Assembly (NCBI GenBank): GCA_029571215.1
Contig: JAKPTE010000040.1
Coordinates: 1 to 64,000 of the forward strand
Direction: 5' to 3'
Source: Bacteroidota bacterium
GTDB lineage: Bacteria > Bacteroidota > Bacteroidia > Bacteroidales > JAAYUG01
Length of the DNA stretch: 64,000 nt
Shown here: positions 41,867-51,569 of the stretch, piece after piece
How the letters are laid out: each line of letters starts with the position of its first letter
Numbering within the stretch: the first letter of the stretch is position 1
Position numbers and translations under genes: made by a program
Notes under the pieces: model-generated
The model's input: only the letters and a program-made list of their open reading frames with translations
What the model was told of the DNA's origin: nothing
The model's database searches: none

Positions 41867-42312
41867 TTTTCGGTTTCCTCCCCGTATGAAATATCATCTG
41901 CCAATTCGTTATCATCCCCTTCCTGCCATGGGAAGTATTGTTTGAGTTGTTCACCGGCCAGCCTGATTCCTTCAGAAAGTCCTTCGGCCAGCTTGCCCTC
42001 GCGGAAAAAGGAGACCATTACTTCGCTAACATGATCCCAGAAACCCGTTGGAACCTTTGCATTAATTCCGGCATCGCCCAAAATGGCAAACTTCCGGTCT
42101 TCCAGTGCCACATAAATCAGAACTCCGTTCCGTAATCGGGTCTTGTGCATTCCCAGCATGGCAAAAAGATAAGCAGCTCTGTCGAGAACATCGGTCTTGC
42201 AATCCTTTTCAATATGCACCCTGATTTCTCCCGAAGTTTCCTTTTCAGCCTGAGCAATGGCAGCAAGTATTTTCTGCTTTTCCTCAGGGGTAAAATATTC
42301 GTCTGGTTTCAT
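41863..42312 (-). CDS. Second, short TPM-domain protein
   Basis: A 149-residue protein with only a TPM domain (TPEEKQKILAAIAQAEKETS, GEIRVHIE, RNGVLIYVALEDRKFAI, AGINAKVP) and an acidic tail. No signal peptide is seen. It sits between LemA (2 bases apart) and the longer TPM gene (4-base overlap), the usual Bacteroidota order LemA-TPM-TPM. It may be the soluble partner of the anchored one. Confidence 0.88.
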   Translation of the reverse strand: MKPDEYFTPEEKQKILAAIAQAEKETSGEIRVHIEKDCKTDVLDRAAYLFAMLGMHKTRLRNGVLIYVALEDRKFAILGDAGINAKVPTGFWDHVSEVMVSFFREGKLAEGLSEGIRLAGEQLKQYFPWQEGDDNELADDISYGEETEK

Positions 42313-42314
42313 AT

Positions 42315-42899
42315 TCAGAATTGGACAACAGGTGGTTTTTCTGCTCCCTCTGTGGCCTTGAAATATTCCTTTTCCTTAAAACCAAACATCTTGGCCGTTA
42401 GAATAAATTGCCACTTTCGAATGGTGGAATTATACTGCTGGGTAACCTCATTGAATTTTTTTCGTTCCACTGCAATCCGGTTTTCCGTTCCTTCCAGCTG
42501 GGCCTGAAGGTCAAGGAAATTCTGATTGGCTTTCAGGGTAGGATATTGTTCAACAACTACCATCAGTCGGGAAAGAGCAGAACTCAGATTATCCTGGGCA
42601 GCCTGAAACTTCTGGAAGTTTTCGGCCGTCAATTGGTCGGCCGAAATATTGACCGAAGTAGCTTTTGCACGGGCTTCAATAACCTGGGTGAGAGTCTGCT
42701 GTTCAAAATTTGCCGCACCTTTTACGGTGTTGACCAGATTGGGTATCAGGTCGGCCCGCCGCTGATAGGCATTCTGAACCTGAGCCCATTGCGATTTAAC
42801 CTGTTCGTCAAGGGTAACCATCTTGTTGTATCCGCACGACGACAACATAAAGGGCAGAACCACGCCTGCCAATAACCAAAGGAAATGTTTTCTATGCAT
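42315..42899 (-). CDS. LemA-family lipoprotein
   Basis: A 194-residue protein with a lipoprotein signal (VVLPFMLSSC) and the LemA helical fold: VTLDEQVKSQWAQVQNAYQR, RRADLIPNLVNTVKG, YPTLKANQNFLDLQAQLEGT and ENRIAVERKKFNEV. The role is unknown; LemA proteins almost always accompany TPM proteins, as here. A -7 box is located 20 bases upstream of its start. Confidence 0.95.
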   Translation of the reverse strand: MHRKHFLWLLAGVVLPFMLSSCGYNKMVTLDEQVKSQWAQVQNAYQRRADLIPNLVNTVKGAANFEQQTLTQVIEARAKATSVNISADQLTAENFQKFQAAQDNLSSALSRLMVVVEQYPTLKANQNFLDLQAQLEGTENRIAVERKKFNEVTQQYNSTIRKWQFILTAKMFGFKEKEYFKATEGAEKPPVVQF

Positions 42900-42918
42900 A
42901 CTTGAAATCTTTATTACC

Positions 42919-42926
42919 CAAAGATA
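42919..42926 (-). promoter_or_regulatory. -7 promoter element for the LemA-TPM-TPM operon
   Basis: On the minus strand this reads TATCTTTG (TAnnTTTG) and lies 19 bases before the LemA start. No TTTG box is found 19-21 bases upstream. The divergent hutU element is 71 bases away in the same intergenic stretch. Confidence 0.4.
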
Positions 42927-42997
42927 AACATTCTGGCGGGATTTTTATTCCAGTAAACCTTTTGCAAAAACCTTCTTCCGGCATTCTTCAAAAGTGG

Positions 42998-43005
42998 TAA
43001 CTTTG
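42998..43005 (+). promoter_or_regulatory. -7 promoter element for hutU
   Basis: TAACTTTG matches TAnnTTTG and is 16 bases before the hutU ATG. The expected upstream box is only loosely matched (TTCT). Confidence 0.4.
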
Positions 43006-43021
43006 TAAAAAAAATATCCCT

Positions 43022-45046
43022 ATGAGCGATTTCCAGCAGGCCATACTTCAGGGTATTCCCAACGAATTACCTCCGGCACCGGTTTGGGATCCATCGGTAA
43101 ACCATGCACCAAAACGCAAGGATCTGCTTTCCTTTGAAGAAAAGGTGCTCGCCGTAAGGAATGCCCTCCGGTACTTCAGGCCGGAATTTCACGACGTGCT
43201 GGCCCGGGAGTTTGCAGAAGAGCTTAAAAACCACGGGCATATCTATATGTACCGTTTCCGGCCTTCCTATCCTATAAAAGCTCGCCCTATTGATGAATAC
43301 CCCTGCCGATCGAAAAAGGCTGCAGCCATTATGCTGATGATTTCCAACAATCTTGATGAAGCGGTAGCCCAGCATCCGCACGAACTTATCACTTACGGAG
43401 GTAATGGAGCCGTATTCCAGAACTGGGCCCAGTACCTGCTTACCATGCAATATCTGGCCACCATGACCGATGAACAAACTCTGGTGGTATATTCCGGCCA
43501 TCCGGCAGGCCTTTTTCCGTCGGATCCCGAAGCTCCCAGAGTAGTTGTTACCAATGGAATGATGGTACCCAACTATTCTTCCGCTTCGGAATACGATAAA
43601 TACAATGCCCTCGGAGTTACCCAGTACGGACAGATGACGGCCGGCAGCTATATGTACATCGGCCCACAGGGAATAGTGCATGGAACCACCATCACCGTCC
43701 TGAACGCCGGAAGAAAATTTTCGGGCCATGCCGCATCCGACCTCCGGGGAAAACTTTTTGTTACCTCCGGACTGGGAGGTATGTCGGGAGCACAGCCCAA
43801 AGCTGCTACCATTGCCGGTGGCGTTTGCCTGATTGCCGAAGTGAATGAAAAGGCCCTTCAGAAACGATACCGCCAGGGATGGGTGGACAAAGTATATACC
43901 GACCTCGGCAAGGCAGTTCATCAGGCGATTCAGGCAAAAAACAGGAAAGAGGCTTTGTCGGTTGCCTACCTCGGTAATGTGGTCGACGTCTGGGAGTATA
44001 TTGCCGCGCAGAATATCGAAGTGGAGCTGGGTTCGGACCAGACCTCCCTTCATAATCCTTACGGTGGAGGGTATTATCCCGTTGGTCTCAGCTTTGATGA
44101 GGCGAACAAAATGATGGCCGGCGACCCGGAAACTTTCCGTCTTAAAGTCCATGAATCCCTTCGGCGCCAGGTCGAAGCCATCAACCAGGTGGCTTCCCGG
44201 GGCATGTACTTCTGGGATTACGGAAATGCATTTCTCCTCGAGGCATCCAGGGCTGGCGCTACGGTTTTGAAAGAGGATGGCTCATTCCGGTATCCTTCTT
44301 ACGTAGAGGATATTATGGGTCCCCTGTACTTTGATTTTGGATTCGGTCCCTTCCGCTGGGTCTGCACTTCCTGCGATCCTACCGATCTGGAAACAACCGA
44401 CAAAATTGCTGCCCGCGTATTGGAAGAACTGCACAGGGAAAGTCCTCCGGAAATTAAAACACAGTTGACTGACAACCTCAATTGGATCAAAAATGCCGGG
44501 AAAAACAATCTGGTAGTAGGCAGCCAGGCCAGGATTCTCTATGCAGATGCCACAGGGCGCATTCGCATCGCCGCCGCATTTAATAAGGCCGTGCGTGAAG
44601 GCCTCCTCAAAGCCCCGGTTGTGATTGGCCGAGACCATCATGATGTGTCAGGCACCGATTCCCCCTACCGCGAAACATCCGATATCCGCGACGGATCAAA
44701 ATTTACAGCCGATATGGCAGTGCACAATGTCATTGGGGATGCCTTCCGTGGTGCTACCTGGGTTTCACTTCACAACGGAGGCGGTGTGGGCTGGGGTGAA
44801 GTCATCAACGGTGGATTTGGTATGGTACTTGATGGAAGTACCTTGGCAGACAAACAACTTCGCAGCATGCTTTTCTGGGATGTAAATAACGGTATCAACC
44901 GGCGCAGCTGGGCCGGAAATCCCCATGCACGCCTCTCCATCGAAAGGGAAATCCAGCGGACACCCCTTTTGAAAGTCACTTTGCCCTGGCATGCAGAAGA
45001 CCAACTGGTAAGGAACTCCCTGAGAGATATATTCGACAAAGGCTAA
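43022..45046 (+). CDS. hutU: Urocanate hydratase
   Basis: A 674-residue urocanase of the longer form common in Bacteroidota. Recognisable parts are YGGNGAVFQNWAQYLL, the NAD-site region SGLGGMSGAQPKAA, GSDQTSLHNPYGGGYYPVG and the C-terminal WVSLHNGGGVGWGEV. It adds water to urocanate, the second step of histidine breakdown, using tightly bound NAD. No hutH, hutI or formiminotransferase gene is in the window, so the pathway genes must be elsewhere. It stands alone between LemA and a small lipoprotein. Confidence 0.96.
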   Translation: MSDFQQAILQGIPNELPPAPVWDPSVNHAPKRKDLLSFEEKVLAVRNALRYFRPEFHDVLAREFAEELKNHGHIYMYRFRPSYPIKARPIDEYPCRSKKAAAIMLMISNNLDEAVAQHPHELITYGGNGAVFQNWAQYLLTMQYLATMTDEQTLVVYSGHPAGLFPSDPEAPRVVVTNGMMVPNYSSASEYDKYNALGVTQYGQMTAGSYMYIGPQGIVHGTTITVLNAGRKFSGHAASDLRGKLFVTSGLGGMSGAQPKAATIAGGVCLIAEVNEKALQKRYRQGWVDKVYTDLGKAVHQAIQAKNRKEALSVAYLGNVVDVWEYIAAQNIEVELGSDQTSLHNPYGGGYYPVGLSFDEANKMMAGDPETFRLKVHESLRRQVEAINQVASRGMYFWDYGNAFLLEASRAGATVLKEDGSFRYPSYVEDIMGPLYFDFGFGPFRWVCTSCDPTDLETTDKIAARVLEELHRESPPEIKTQLTDNLNWIKNAGKNNLVVGSQARILYADATGRIRIAAAFNKAVREGLLKAPVVIGRDHHDVSGTDSPYRETSDIRDGSKFTADMAVHNVIGDAFRGATWVSLHNGGGVGWGEVINGGFGMVLDGSTLADKQLRSMLFWDVNNGINRRSWAGNPHARLSIEREIQRTPLLKVTLPWHAEDQLVRNSLRDIFDKG

Positions 45047-45059
45047 TTTTTATATTTAA

Positions 45060-45521
45060 ATGAACCACCCTGCAATGAAAAAATCCAGCATGGATCGAAA
45101 AACAAACCAAAGGAAAACCATACAACTGCCTCAGATCATAGCAATGGGACTAATTGGACTTTTCGTTGCCTGTGAGGCAGATACGCCGTATCCCGACAAT
45201 CCGGCTCTGGAACTGTCCGGAACATGGCAATGCCGGGAAACCAGCGAAAAACTCCCCCCTTCTTCCTACACCGTATCCATAGCATCTTCCTCTTCATCCG
45301 GCGAGGAAATTGAAGTCAGTAATTTTTATCAACTCGGACAAGCCCGAAAGGTGCGCATTCTCATTCAGGGTTATTACCTGAGCATCCCGGTACAGACCGT
45401 AGATGGTTTTACCATCTCAGGAACCGGAAGTGTGAACGGACGATTCGATCAGATATCTCTTACCTATACTGTTGATGATCAAAGTGAAATAAATACGGTG
45501 CAAAATATCTTTACCCGATAA
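45060..45521 (+). CDS. Small lipoprotein of unknown function
   Basis: A 153-residue frame with lipobox LFVAC (Cys38 from the first start). The start is uncertain: ATGs at 45060, 45075 and 45090 all come before the hydrophobic region, and the later ones give a more normal signal length. The mature part begins with an acidic Asp/Pro linker and then alternating beta strands (SGTWQCRETSE, DGFTISGTGSVNGRFDQI), reminiscent of a lipocalin-like barrel. I do not recognise a family. Its 3' end overlaps that of the convergent thioredoxin-like gene by 11 bases. Confidence 0.7.
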   Translation: MNHPAMKKSSMDRKTNQRKTIQLPQIIAMGLIGLFVACEADTPYPDNPALELSGTWQCRETSEKLPPSSYTVSIASSSSSGEEIEVSNFYQLGQARKVRILIQGYYLSIPVQTVDGFTISGTGSVNGRFDQISLTYTVDDQSEINTVQNIFTR

Positions 45522-45855
45522 TATCATCTGTCTGGAAATACTGTAAAATCTTCCTGATTTTCTTTTCCAATTCCGACAGGGCGAAATTGCGTACAAGGCG
45601 AAACTGCTCCCTTTCTTCATAAAAAAGCAGTACGGCAGGAACGGTGAATACCAGGTACTGGCCGGTCAAAGCAGGATTTTCCTCAACATCGATCCATGTT
45701 ACCTGCAGCATCGGATACCTGCTGAAAATTTCCTTCAGCTTTGGCTCCAAGGCATGACACACTGAACAACCTTTTCGTTGAAAAACCAGCGCACTAAGCT
45801 CAGGAGTACTTCCCTGCATCGCGGCAACCATACCGTGTTGTTTATTTTTCTTCAA
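45511..45855 (-). CDS. Thioredoxin-like protein
   Basis: A 114-residue thioredoxin fold with redox motif C-S-V-C in QRKGCSVCHALEPKL and the cis-proline FTVPAVLLF. It lacks a signal peptide, so it is cytoplasmic. The gene starts inside the last 14 bases of ispF and is co-transcribed with it. The motif differs from CGPC of classic thioredoxin and the tail is long and charged. The role is unknown. Confidence 0.88.
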   Translation of the reverse strand: MKKNKQHGMVAAMQGSTPELSALVFQRKGCSVCHALEPKLKEIFSRYPMLQVTWIDVEENPALTGQYLVFTVPAVLLFYEEREQFRLVRNFALSELEKKIRKILQYFQTDDIIG

Positions 45856-46315
45856 GGAGCACTACTGCCCAGGCGGCAATGGCCTGACCCTGGCCTATTT
45901 CTCCAACTCCTTCATTCGTTCCGGCCTTAATTCCAATCCGGGCAGGGGCAATGTCCAACAGGGAGGATAAAACCTGCTGCATTTGGGGAATAAGATCCTT
46001 GATTTTGGGCTTTTCCAGCAGGATGGTGGTATCAATATTACCAACCCGGAAACCCGCTTCCGAAATAATATTGTTTACCCGTACAAGAAGCTTTCTGCTG
46101 TCAATACCTTTGTACTCATCCGAGCTGTCGGGAAAGTGCCATCCGATATCACGTAATCCTGCCCCACCCAGCATGGCATCCATAAGGGCATGCAGGAGAA
46201 CATCCCCGTCGGAATGTGCCACACATCCCCTGTCGGAAGGAATATTCACACCGCCCAGCACCAAAGGAATTCCTTCCTTCAGACGGTGAATATCATATCC
46301 GAATCCTATCCGCAT
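45842..46315 (-). CDS. ispF: 2-C-methyl-D-erythritol 2,4-cyclodiphosphate synthase
   Basis: A 157-residue enzyme of normal length. Metal-site D8-x-H10 (GFGYDIHRL), the AHSDGDVLLHALMDAMLGG box, DIGWHFPDS and the C-terminal GTNEGVGEIGQGQAIAAWAV are all standard. It makes MEcPP in the non-mevalonate isoprenoid pathway. It lies 61 bases after the porV stop. I recall ispF beside porV in Porphyromonas as well, so the linkage may be conserved without functional need. Confidence 0.97.
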   Translation of the reverse strand: MRIGFGYDIHRLKEGIPLVLGGVNIPSDRGCVAHSDGDVLLHALMDAMLGGAGLRDIGWHFPDSSDEYKGIDSRKLLVRVNNIISEAGFRVGNIDTTILLEKPKIKDLIPQMQQVLSSLLDIAPARIGIKAGTNEGVGEIGQGQAIAAWAVVLLEEK

Positions 46316-46376
46316 GTGTCTGTTGTGATGCTTGTTCCCAGCATTTTCTTTACAGGGAGGTTTTCAGAAATATCAG

Positions 46377-47588
46377 CTATTTGCTCTTCTTCTGCTTCTC
46401 GAACAGGAAGGAAAGGGTAAACCTGACCGTATTGGCCAGAGGATTCTGACGTCCTGAGGCCGGTATCAGATAGGCAAAGTCGAGTCCAAACACGTTCAGC
46501 TTCATCCCGACACCAAGTGTAAAGTATTTCCGGTTGCCTTTGGTCTTGTCCTCATAAAAGTATCCTCCCCTCACGGCAAACTGGTTCCGATAAAGGTATT
46601 CAACCCCCGCCGAAACCATGATCTCCCGCATCTCTTCCTTGAACCCGCCAGGAGCATCATAAAACGACTGAAGCATACCAAGAGGAACCGATACGTTGGG
46701 ATCTTTACCATACAATATTTTCGGTTTCCCGTTAACCGTAACTGTATCGTAAATGGGACTTGTCGGTACAAGCAACTTGTTCAGATCGAGGGCAAAAGAA
46801 AGGGTATTGAATTCATCCAGTTCTGTCGTGAGCCGGCCTCCTATGCGAAGGTCTATGGGAATAAAGCTCTTTTGCTGGTTATCCGTATAGGATATTTTGG
46901 TACCTATATTGGAAATATCCACGCCAAAAGCCAGTTCTCCATCCTTATCCTTCAATTTAACAGGGGTGTGATAATACGTTGCAATATCAGCAGCAAAAGC
47001 CACACCCGGTTTCGTTTCGCCTCCCACGCCTTCCACATAAATATTTCCGGTCAGATCACTCCGTATAAAGCGGAATGCAATGGCTCCCGAAATTTTATCG
47101 GAAAAAAGACGGGCGTATCCTGCATCAATGGCAAATTCGTTCGGATTGAACGGTTTGATGAAATTCCCGTTGTTGTCGGTAAAATCAATCTGCCCCAGGG
47201 AAAAATAACGCAGTGAACCACTTATAACCTGCTGACGATCAATGCGATAATATCCAATCAGGTAGGCAAGGTTAATATCGTTCACCAGATTCCTCAGCCA
47301 GGGAGTATAGGAAAGGGCTACACCTCCGTTTCCACTTATAAAAGCATATTTTGCCGGATTCCAATGCTGGGAGTTAATATCAGGAGATGTGGCAGCACCG
47401 GCATCGCCCATGGCACCTGACCGCGAATCAGGCGCTATGGTCAGAAAAGGAACCGTTGTTTCAATGGTATTCGGTTCGCTTCCGTTCAACTGTCCGATGG
47501 GAATAGTGCTTTGGGCCTGAACAACAGCCTGAACCGCCATGAACACAACGATCAGAAAAAGAGGTTTTATAGTTTTTGGATGTACCAT
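46377..47588 (-). CDS. porV: Type IX secretion outer-membrane protein PorV (LptO)
   Basis: I prefer the ATG at 47588, since a -7 promoter box lies at 47633-47626 and the longer start at 47612 would leave almost no leader. The 403-residue protein has a signal peptide (QAVVQAQ) and the FadL-like barrel of PorV: FLTIAPDSRSGAMGDAGAA, WNPAKYAF, ALSYTPWLRNL and the C-terminal LGVGMKLNVFGLDFAYLIPA. PorV carries cargo proteins from the translocon to the PorU sortase. It follows porU by 73 bases on the same strand. Confidence 0.95.
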   Translation of the reverse strand: MVHPKTIKPLFLIVVFMAVQAVVQAQSTIPIGQLNGSEPNTIETTVPFLTIAPDSRSGAMGDAGAATSPDINSQHWNPAKYAFISGNGGVALSYTPWLRNLVNDINLAYLIGYYRIDRQQVISGSLRYFSLGQIDFTDNNGNFIKPFNPNEFAIDAGYARLFSDKISGAIAFRFIRSDLTGNIYVEGVGGETKPGVAFAADIATYYHTPVKLKDKDGELAFGVDISNIGTKISYTDNQQKSFIPIDLRIGGRLTTELDEFNTLSFALDLNKLLVPTSPIYDTVTVNGKPKILYGKDPNVSVPLGMLQSFYDAPGGFKEEMREIMVSAGVEYLYRNQFAVRGGYFYEDKTKGNRKYFTLGVGMKLNVFGLDFAYLIPASGRQNPLANTVRFTLSFLFEKQKKSK

Positions 47589-47625
47589 ATCAACAATTTT
47601 ATTCTTTCCCATTTAGTAAACCTGA

Positions 47626-47633
47626 CAAATATA
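47626..47633 (-). promoter_or_regulatory. -7 promoter element for porV
   Basis: On the minus strand it reads TATATTTG, a full TAnnTTTG match in the porU-porV gap. The TTTG box at the right distance is not present. It suggests that porV can be transcribed without porU and helps to choose the porV start. Confidence 0.4.
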
Positions 47634-47661
47634 AAATTTATTGCTCAACCGGTAAAAAAAA

Positions 47662-50600
47662 TCAGCGGATAACAACCATTCTGCCTGTTTTATTGACTAC
47701 TCTGCCCTGCTCGTTTGTAAGGGTTACGGAATAAAGATAAACACCTCCCGGGAGTTTTCGCCCCGAGGGGCTCACTCCGGTCCATACTAGGGGAATAGTT
47801 ACAAAGCCGGATGCACTAAGCGGTTCTTTCCACGAATAAACCAGTTCACCTGTCAGGGAATAAATCTGAAGCTGCAATACCCCGTTTTTACCAGCCTGAT
47901 TGTGCTCCAGAACCACTGACGTATAATCGCTGAAAGGATTAGGATAAGTATACAGCCTGCTGATCATGGGGGCATCTGAGTGAAACACCTCAAACGAAAG
48001 GATAGATTCCGCCGAATTGTTGTAGGTGTCCCAGGCTTTGAACTGCAGGGTATGCATACCAGGAGCCAGACCGGAAAGAGGAAATTCAACCCGTCCCTGC
48101 CGGTAATCGTTTAGCCCGGCCACATAGAAATCATTCAGCACAAACCGCTCTTCGTTGTCAAGAATTAGGGTAATATCATGACCTATTCCGCTACCGGTGG
48201 TATTGATTCCATGTTCATCCTGCAAAAGGGCTATCAGTAGCGGGTTCTCGGAGGTTACTCCTCCGTCCCGGAAAAGGGTGTCGTTCATAAATAGGCGAAT
48301 AGAAGGCCCCTCATCATCAGGCTTTGCCTGCGGAGATATCCCTCCTACGATAATATCCTGAAAAACCCCGTTGGCCTGCATTGCCTCAGACTTTGCATAC
48401 AGGCTTATCTTTCCTTTTCCCGGCAGGTAATTGATATCCTTGGGCACAAAAAGAGAGAACCGGAATTTTCCTTCCATAACCCCTGCCTGCCCCTTGAACA
48501 AAATGCTGTTGTAGGTGGAATACTGAAAACTCCCTTCCCCGTCATTGTTGAGGGTTGTGATGACAACCGTCTTGTCAAACAAAGCTGCTACAAGAGTTCC
48601 TCTGAAATCCGGAACAAAATTACCGGCAGCATCCTCAATATGACCCGATACATGCATGCTGCCTAAAGCTTTAACCGTATCGGTAAATTCCTGTACTGGA
48701 ATTCCGTTCAGCGAATCAACCACGATTTTCCACTGCGGATAGGCAAGAACTAAGGAAGGATCACCCAGCAGAACAAAATTCAGCTTGTTTGTACCTGTAC
48801 CCGAACTGTTTTTGGTAAACCGTATAACATCTCCCAGCCTCAGCGGGGTATCATCCGCATTCCTTCTGAAAATCTGCTTATAGAAATTTTCGTTCAGAAC
48901 AAAATTAGGACCCGAATATACCAGCCGGCTGGTACTCAGTAAGGCAATCCCTCCCCCGCCCCTGCACAAAAGAACGTGTTCCCCGGCTGAAGTTGCATCA
49001 CTGTATCTGCTTCCGCTGATTTTCACATCATCAAACCGGCTGAATTCGCAGGTAGCAGTTACAAAAAGCGGGTATTTACCCGTGTTCTCCCAGGTTCGGA
49101 TATCATCAGTCTGAACTATCCTTTCATGCGCCAGACCATTTTCGTTGCCATGACCTACATAATTGATTATGAGTGCCCCCTTTTTCATCCGCAAGGTAAT
49201 TGCCTTGTTTACATCCGGATAGGTTGTGCCGGTAGAAGAGGAAACCTGTCGGTAGGCGTCCAGGTAGATTTTTTCAATCGTGTATTCCGGATAATTTTGC
49301 TCAAGATAGGTTGCCAGCAGATCACTCTGATACATGTGCGTACCATTGTCCTCATCATCCCCGATCATTGTAATCAGATTGTTCCAGTCGCCATGCATCG
49401 CCATATTCCGGTAATTTTTCAATTTCTCCAGCACAATATCAGCTTCTTCCGCTGATTTTACCGGCAACCTGCCCACCCCGACATCCAGCATTCCCGTGGT
49501 TAAAAGTTCTCCGTCATCAAGGATTCCGAAAAAATCATCACTTACATAGGAAGCCGTCTGCGTAAGCGAATTGGAAGACTGGTAGGTAAGGATGTAGTTT
49601 GGGTTCTCCGGTTTCTGATTCCGGTTGTCAAAGGACCCATCACCAAAAAGCAACAGATACCGCGGTAAATCCTCTTCCGACAATGCCCTGTCGTAGAACA
49701 TTTTTACTGCATCCCTGATAGCCGAGACATCGGGTGTACCTGATGAAAACTCATTATAGACTTGTTGGGTTGTGAACACATGAACCCGCAGTCCGTCATT
49801 TTCCCGCCGCATGCGGGCAAGTTCCTCGGCCTGGGTAACAAAGGAAGGATGGGTAATAATGATCATATCGGCCGGTCCAGCCCCATGAATATTCTGATTG
49901 GCAACCAGACCAACATCTTCTCCCTGGATAACCGGCGAAGAAAAATCTCCGGAAGGTCGGAAGGCAATAAACTCTCTCACCGAATCGGCCGGAAATTTAA
50001 ACCGAAGCACCGAGCCTGCAACCGTAACTTTCATCTTCCGTATCCGATGTATATCAGAAACTTCCCATACCTGAATATCCTCTGTGGCATTCTGCAACAC
50101 ATATTCAGCCAGCTCACCGGCGGAAGTCTGTGGTACCGAACGGAAAGGCAAATAATTACCGGCCAAGCGAAGGATTCGTTCAGCGGTGATATCGATATAA
50201 TCAAGCCATGCTATTGCCGAAGGATCAGGCCGGTTATACTGCAGGGTAACCGTAACCGGGGACCCCGTTACAGAAACTGTATAAATTGCCTGCCCGTACG
50301 ACGCATAGTTGCCGGTTGAACTCGATAAACTCACAGGGGAAAAACTAATATTACCCGCGGAAACATTGTTAACCTGAACCGAAAGCGAGGTATTGCTGCT
50401 GTAACGACCTGCTGCCGCCACAGCAACCTTTACCGGAGCTGAAGGATTCATATCGGGCACACTAAAACTGAAACTGCGCGACGAATTGACATCAAATGCT
50501 TCTCCCAACCACTGAGAACCTGAACGGATCAGATTGACCACCTCATTCTCATGCCACACATGTTCCGGAAAAGTAGAAATGCTTCGCACCGCGCTGACCT

Positions 50601-51501
50601 GACCAGGATCATACTCTTCCATTTCCTTCCTCTGACCGGAGACATCGGAAAGAAAATACCATGCATAATTGCTGAAACCATGTACAATGTGGCGAAACAT
50701 CGATTGCGATTCGTTATAATACCTCTTTGCCGGTCCTTCTGCATAAAACAAAAGATAGTCCCCGGTCCCAAAAATCCCGTCAGATCCTTTGTTGAAAAAT
50801 ACCGGAACTTCGGCCATATCATCCAGCGTCCTTTTTCCTGGAACCTCCGGAAGCATCCCGCTCCCGTACCCGAACAACCTTACTTTGGAAGGATCGGTAA
50901 ATCCAAGTTCCTGCAATTGTGCATAGGTAAGTTTATAAAGACCGTTTTCGGCAACCTTAATCCGGTACCATTTTCCGCTGGCCAGCAGCGATGCACTGCT
51001 CCATATTCCTGCACTTTTCCGGGTCCGCTCAGCCGGTTGTTCAGATGGGAAACTGTAGATTCTGAATGAAACAAGCCTCTCGGGAATTCCCGTATCAGGA
51101 TTTTTTCTGAAGGGTAAAATCCGCAAAACAGTCACCGGTTTTTTTCGTTCAGTTGATAACAAAACGGCATAATTAAAGGTATCCGGAAGAACTCCCATAA
51201 ACTGCCTTTCTGCGTCAGGCACTGGTTCAAACACCGCATCGGGCAGAATGGTAATCCGCATCCCTGCCATGCCTGGAAAAACTTCCTGGAAAACAGGTAG
51301 AGCAAACAAACTATCGGGGTATACAGCCCCTTCGAATGATGGCACCTTCCTGAGGATACTGTCAACCATTACCTGTTGTGGTTCGTGCCAATGCAGACTG
51401 CGGTAAAACACTTGCTGTGAGAATATTTCCTGCGAAAAGAACAAGCCGGGAAAAAAAACAAACAAAAACTTCCGTTTGGTATGCTGTAAAAATATCTTCA
51501 T
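47662..51501 (-). CDS. porU: Type IX secretion C-terminal signal peptidase/sortase PorU
   Basis: The ATG at 51501 begins a proper signal peptide (KFLFVFFPGLFFSQ); the frame extending to 51690 runs into the divergent gene. The 1279-residue protein has a beta-rich N-terminal region and a gingipain-like C25 peptidase domain with the catalytic pair H784 (GHGNENGLAHE) and C818 (TATCEFSRFDD), 34 residues apart. At its own C-terminus it has a type A sorting domain (YTYPNPFSDYT, GGVYLYSVTL). PorU removes the sorting signal of secreted cargo and attaches it to A-type lipopolysaccharide at the surface. It is divergent from the porP-like gene. Confidence 0.95.
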   Translation of the reverse strand: MKIFLQHTKRKFLFVFFPGLFFSQEIFSQQVFYRSLHWHEPQQVMVDSILRKVPSFEGAVYPDSLFALPVFQEVFPGMAGMRITILPDAVFEPVPDAERQFMGVLPDTFNYAVLLSTERKKPVTVLRILPFRKNPDTGIPERLVSFRIYSFPSEQPAERTRKSAGIWSSASLLASGKWYRIKVAENGLYKLTYAQLQELGFTDPSKVRLFGYGSGMLPEVPGKRTLDDMAEVPVFFNKGSDGIFGTGDYLLFYAEGPAKRYYNESQSMFRHIVHGFSNYAWYFLSDVSGQRKEMEEYDPGQVSAVRSISTFPEHVWHENEVVNLIRSGSQWLGEAFDVNSSRSFSFSVPDMNPSAPVKVAVAAAGRYSSNTSLSVQVNNVSAGNISFSPVSLSSSTGNYASYGQAIYTVSVTGSPVTVTLQYNRPDPSAIAWLDYIDITAERILRLAGNYLPFRSVPQTSAGELAEYVLQNATEDIQVWEVSDIHRIRKMKVTVAGSVLRFKFPADSVREFIAFRPSGDFSSPVIQGEDVGLVANQNIHGAGPADMIIITHPSFVTQAEELARMRRENDGLRVHVFTTQQVYNEFSSGTPDVSAIRDAVKMFYDRALSEEDLPRYLLLFGDGSFDNRNQKPENPNYILTYQSSNSLTQTASYVSDDFFGILDDGELLTTGMLDVGVGRLPVKSAEEADIVLEKLKNYRNMAMHGDWNNLITMIGDDEDNGTHMYQSDLLATYLEQNYPEYTIEKIYLDAYRQVSSSTGTTYPDVNKAITLRMKKGALIINYVGHGNENGLAHERIVQTDDIRTWENTGKYPLFVTATCEFSRFDDVKISGSRYSDATSAGEHVLLCRGGGGIALLSTSRLVYSGPNFVLNENFYKQIFRRNADDTPLRLGDVIRFTKNSSGTGTNKLNFVLLGDPSLVLAYPQWKIVVDSLNGIPVQEFTDTVKALGSMHVSGHIEDAAGNFVPDFRGTLVAALFDKTVVITTLNNDGEGSFQYSTYNSILFKGQAGVMEGKFRFSLFVPKDINYLPGKGKISLYAKSEAMQANGVFQDIIVGGISPQAKPDDEGPSIRLFMNDTLFRDGGVTSENPLLIALLQDEHGINTTGSGIGHDITLILDNEERFVLNDFYVAGLNDYRQGRVEFPLSGLAPGMHTLQFKAWDTYNNSAESILSFEVFHSDAPMISRLYTYPNPFSDYTSVVLEHNQAGKNGVLQLQIYSLTGELVYSWKEPLSASGFVTIPLVWTGVSPSGRKLPGGVYLYSVTLTNEQGRVVNKTGRMVVIR

Positions 51502-51569
51502 TGGAAAATCAACAGGCAAGAAAGTGTAACCATTAAACGTTATCTTCGTATATTTATTGCAACAAGCCA

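Noticed and set aside
43067-44152. A 361-codon minus-strand frame within hutU
   Set aside because: It lies antisense to clear urocanase coding sequence and has no motif; the long opening comes from the codon use of hutU.
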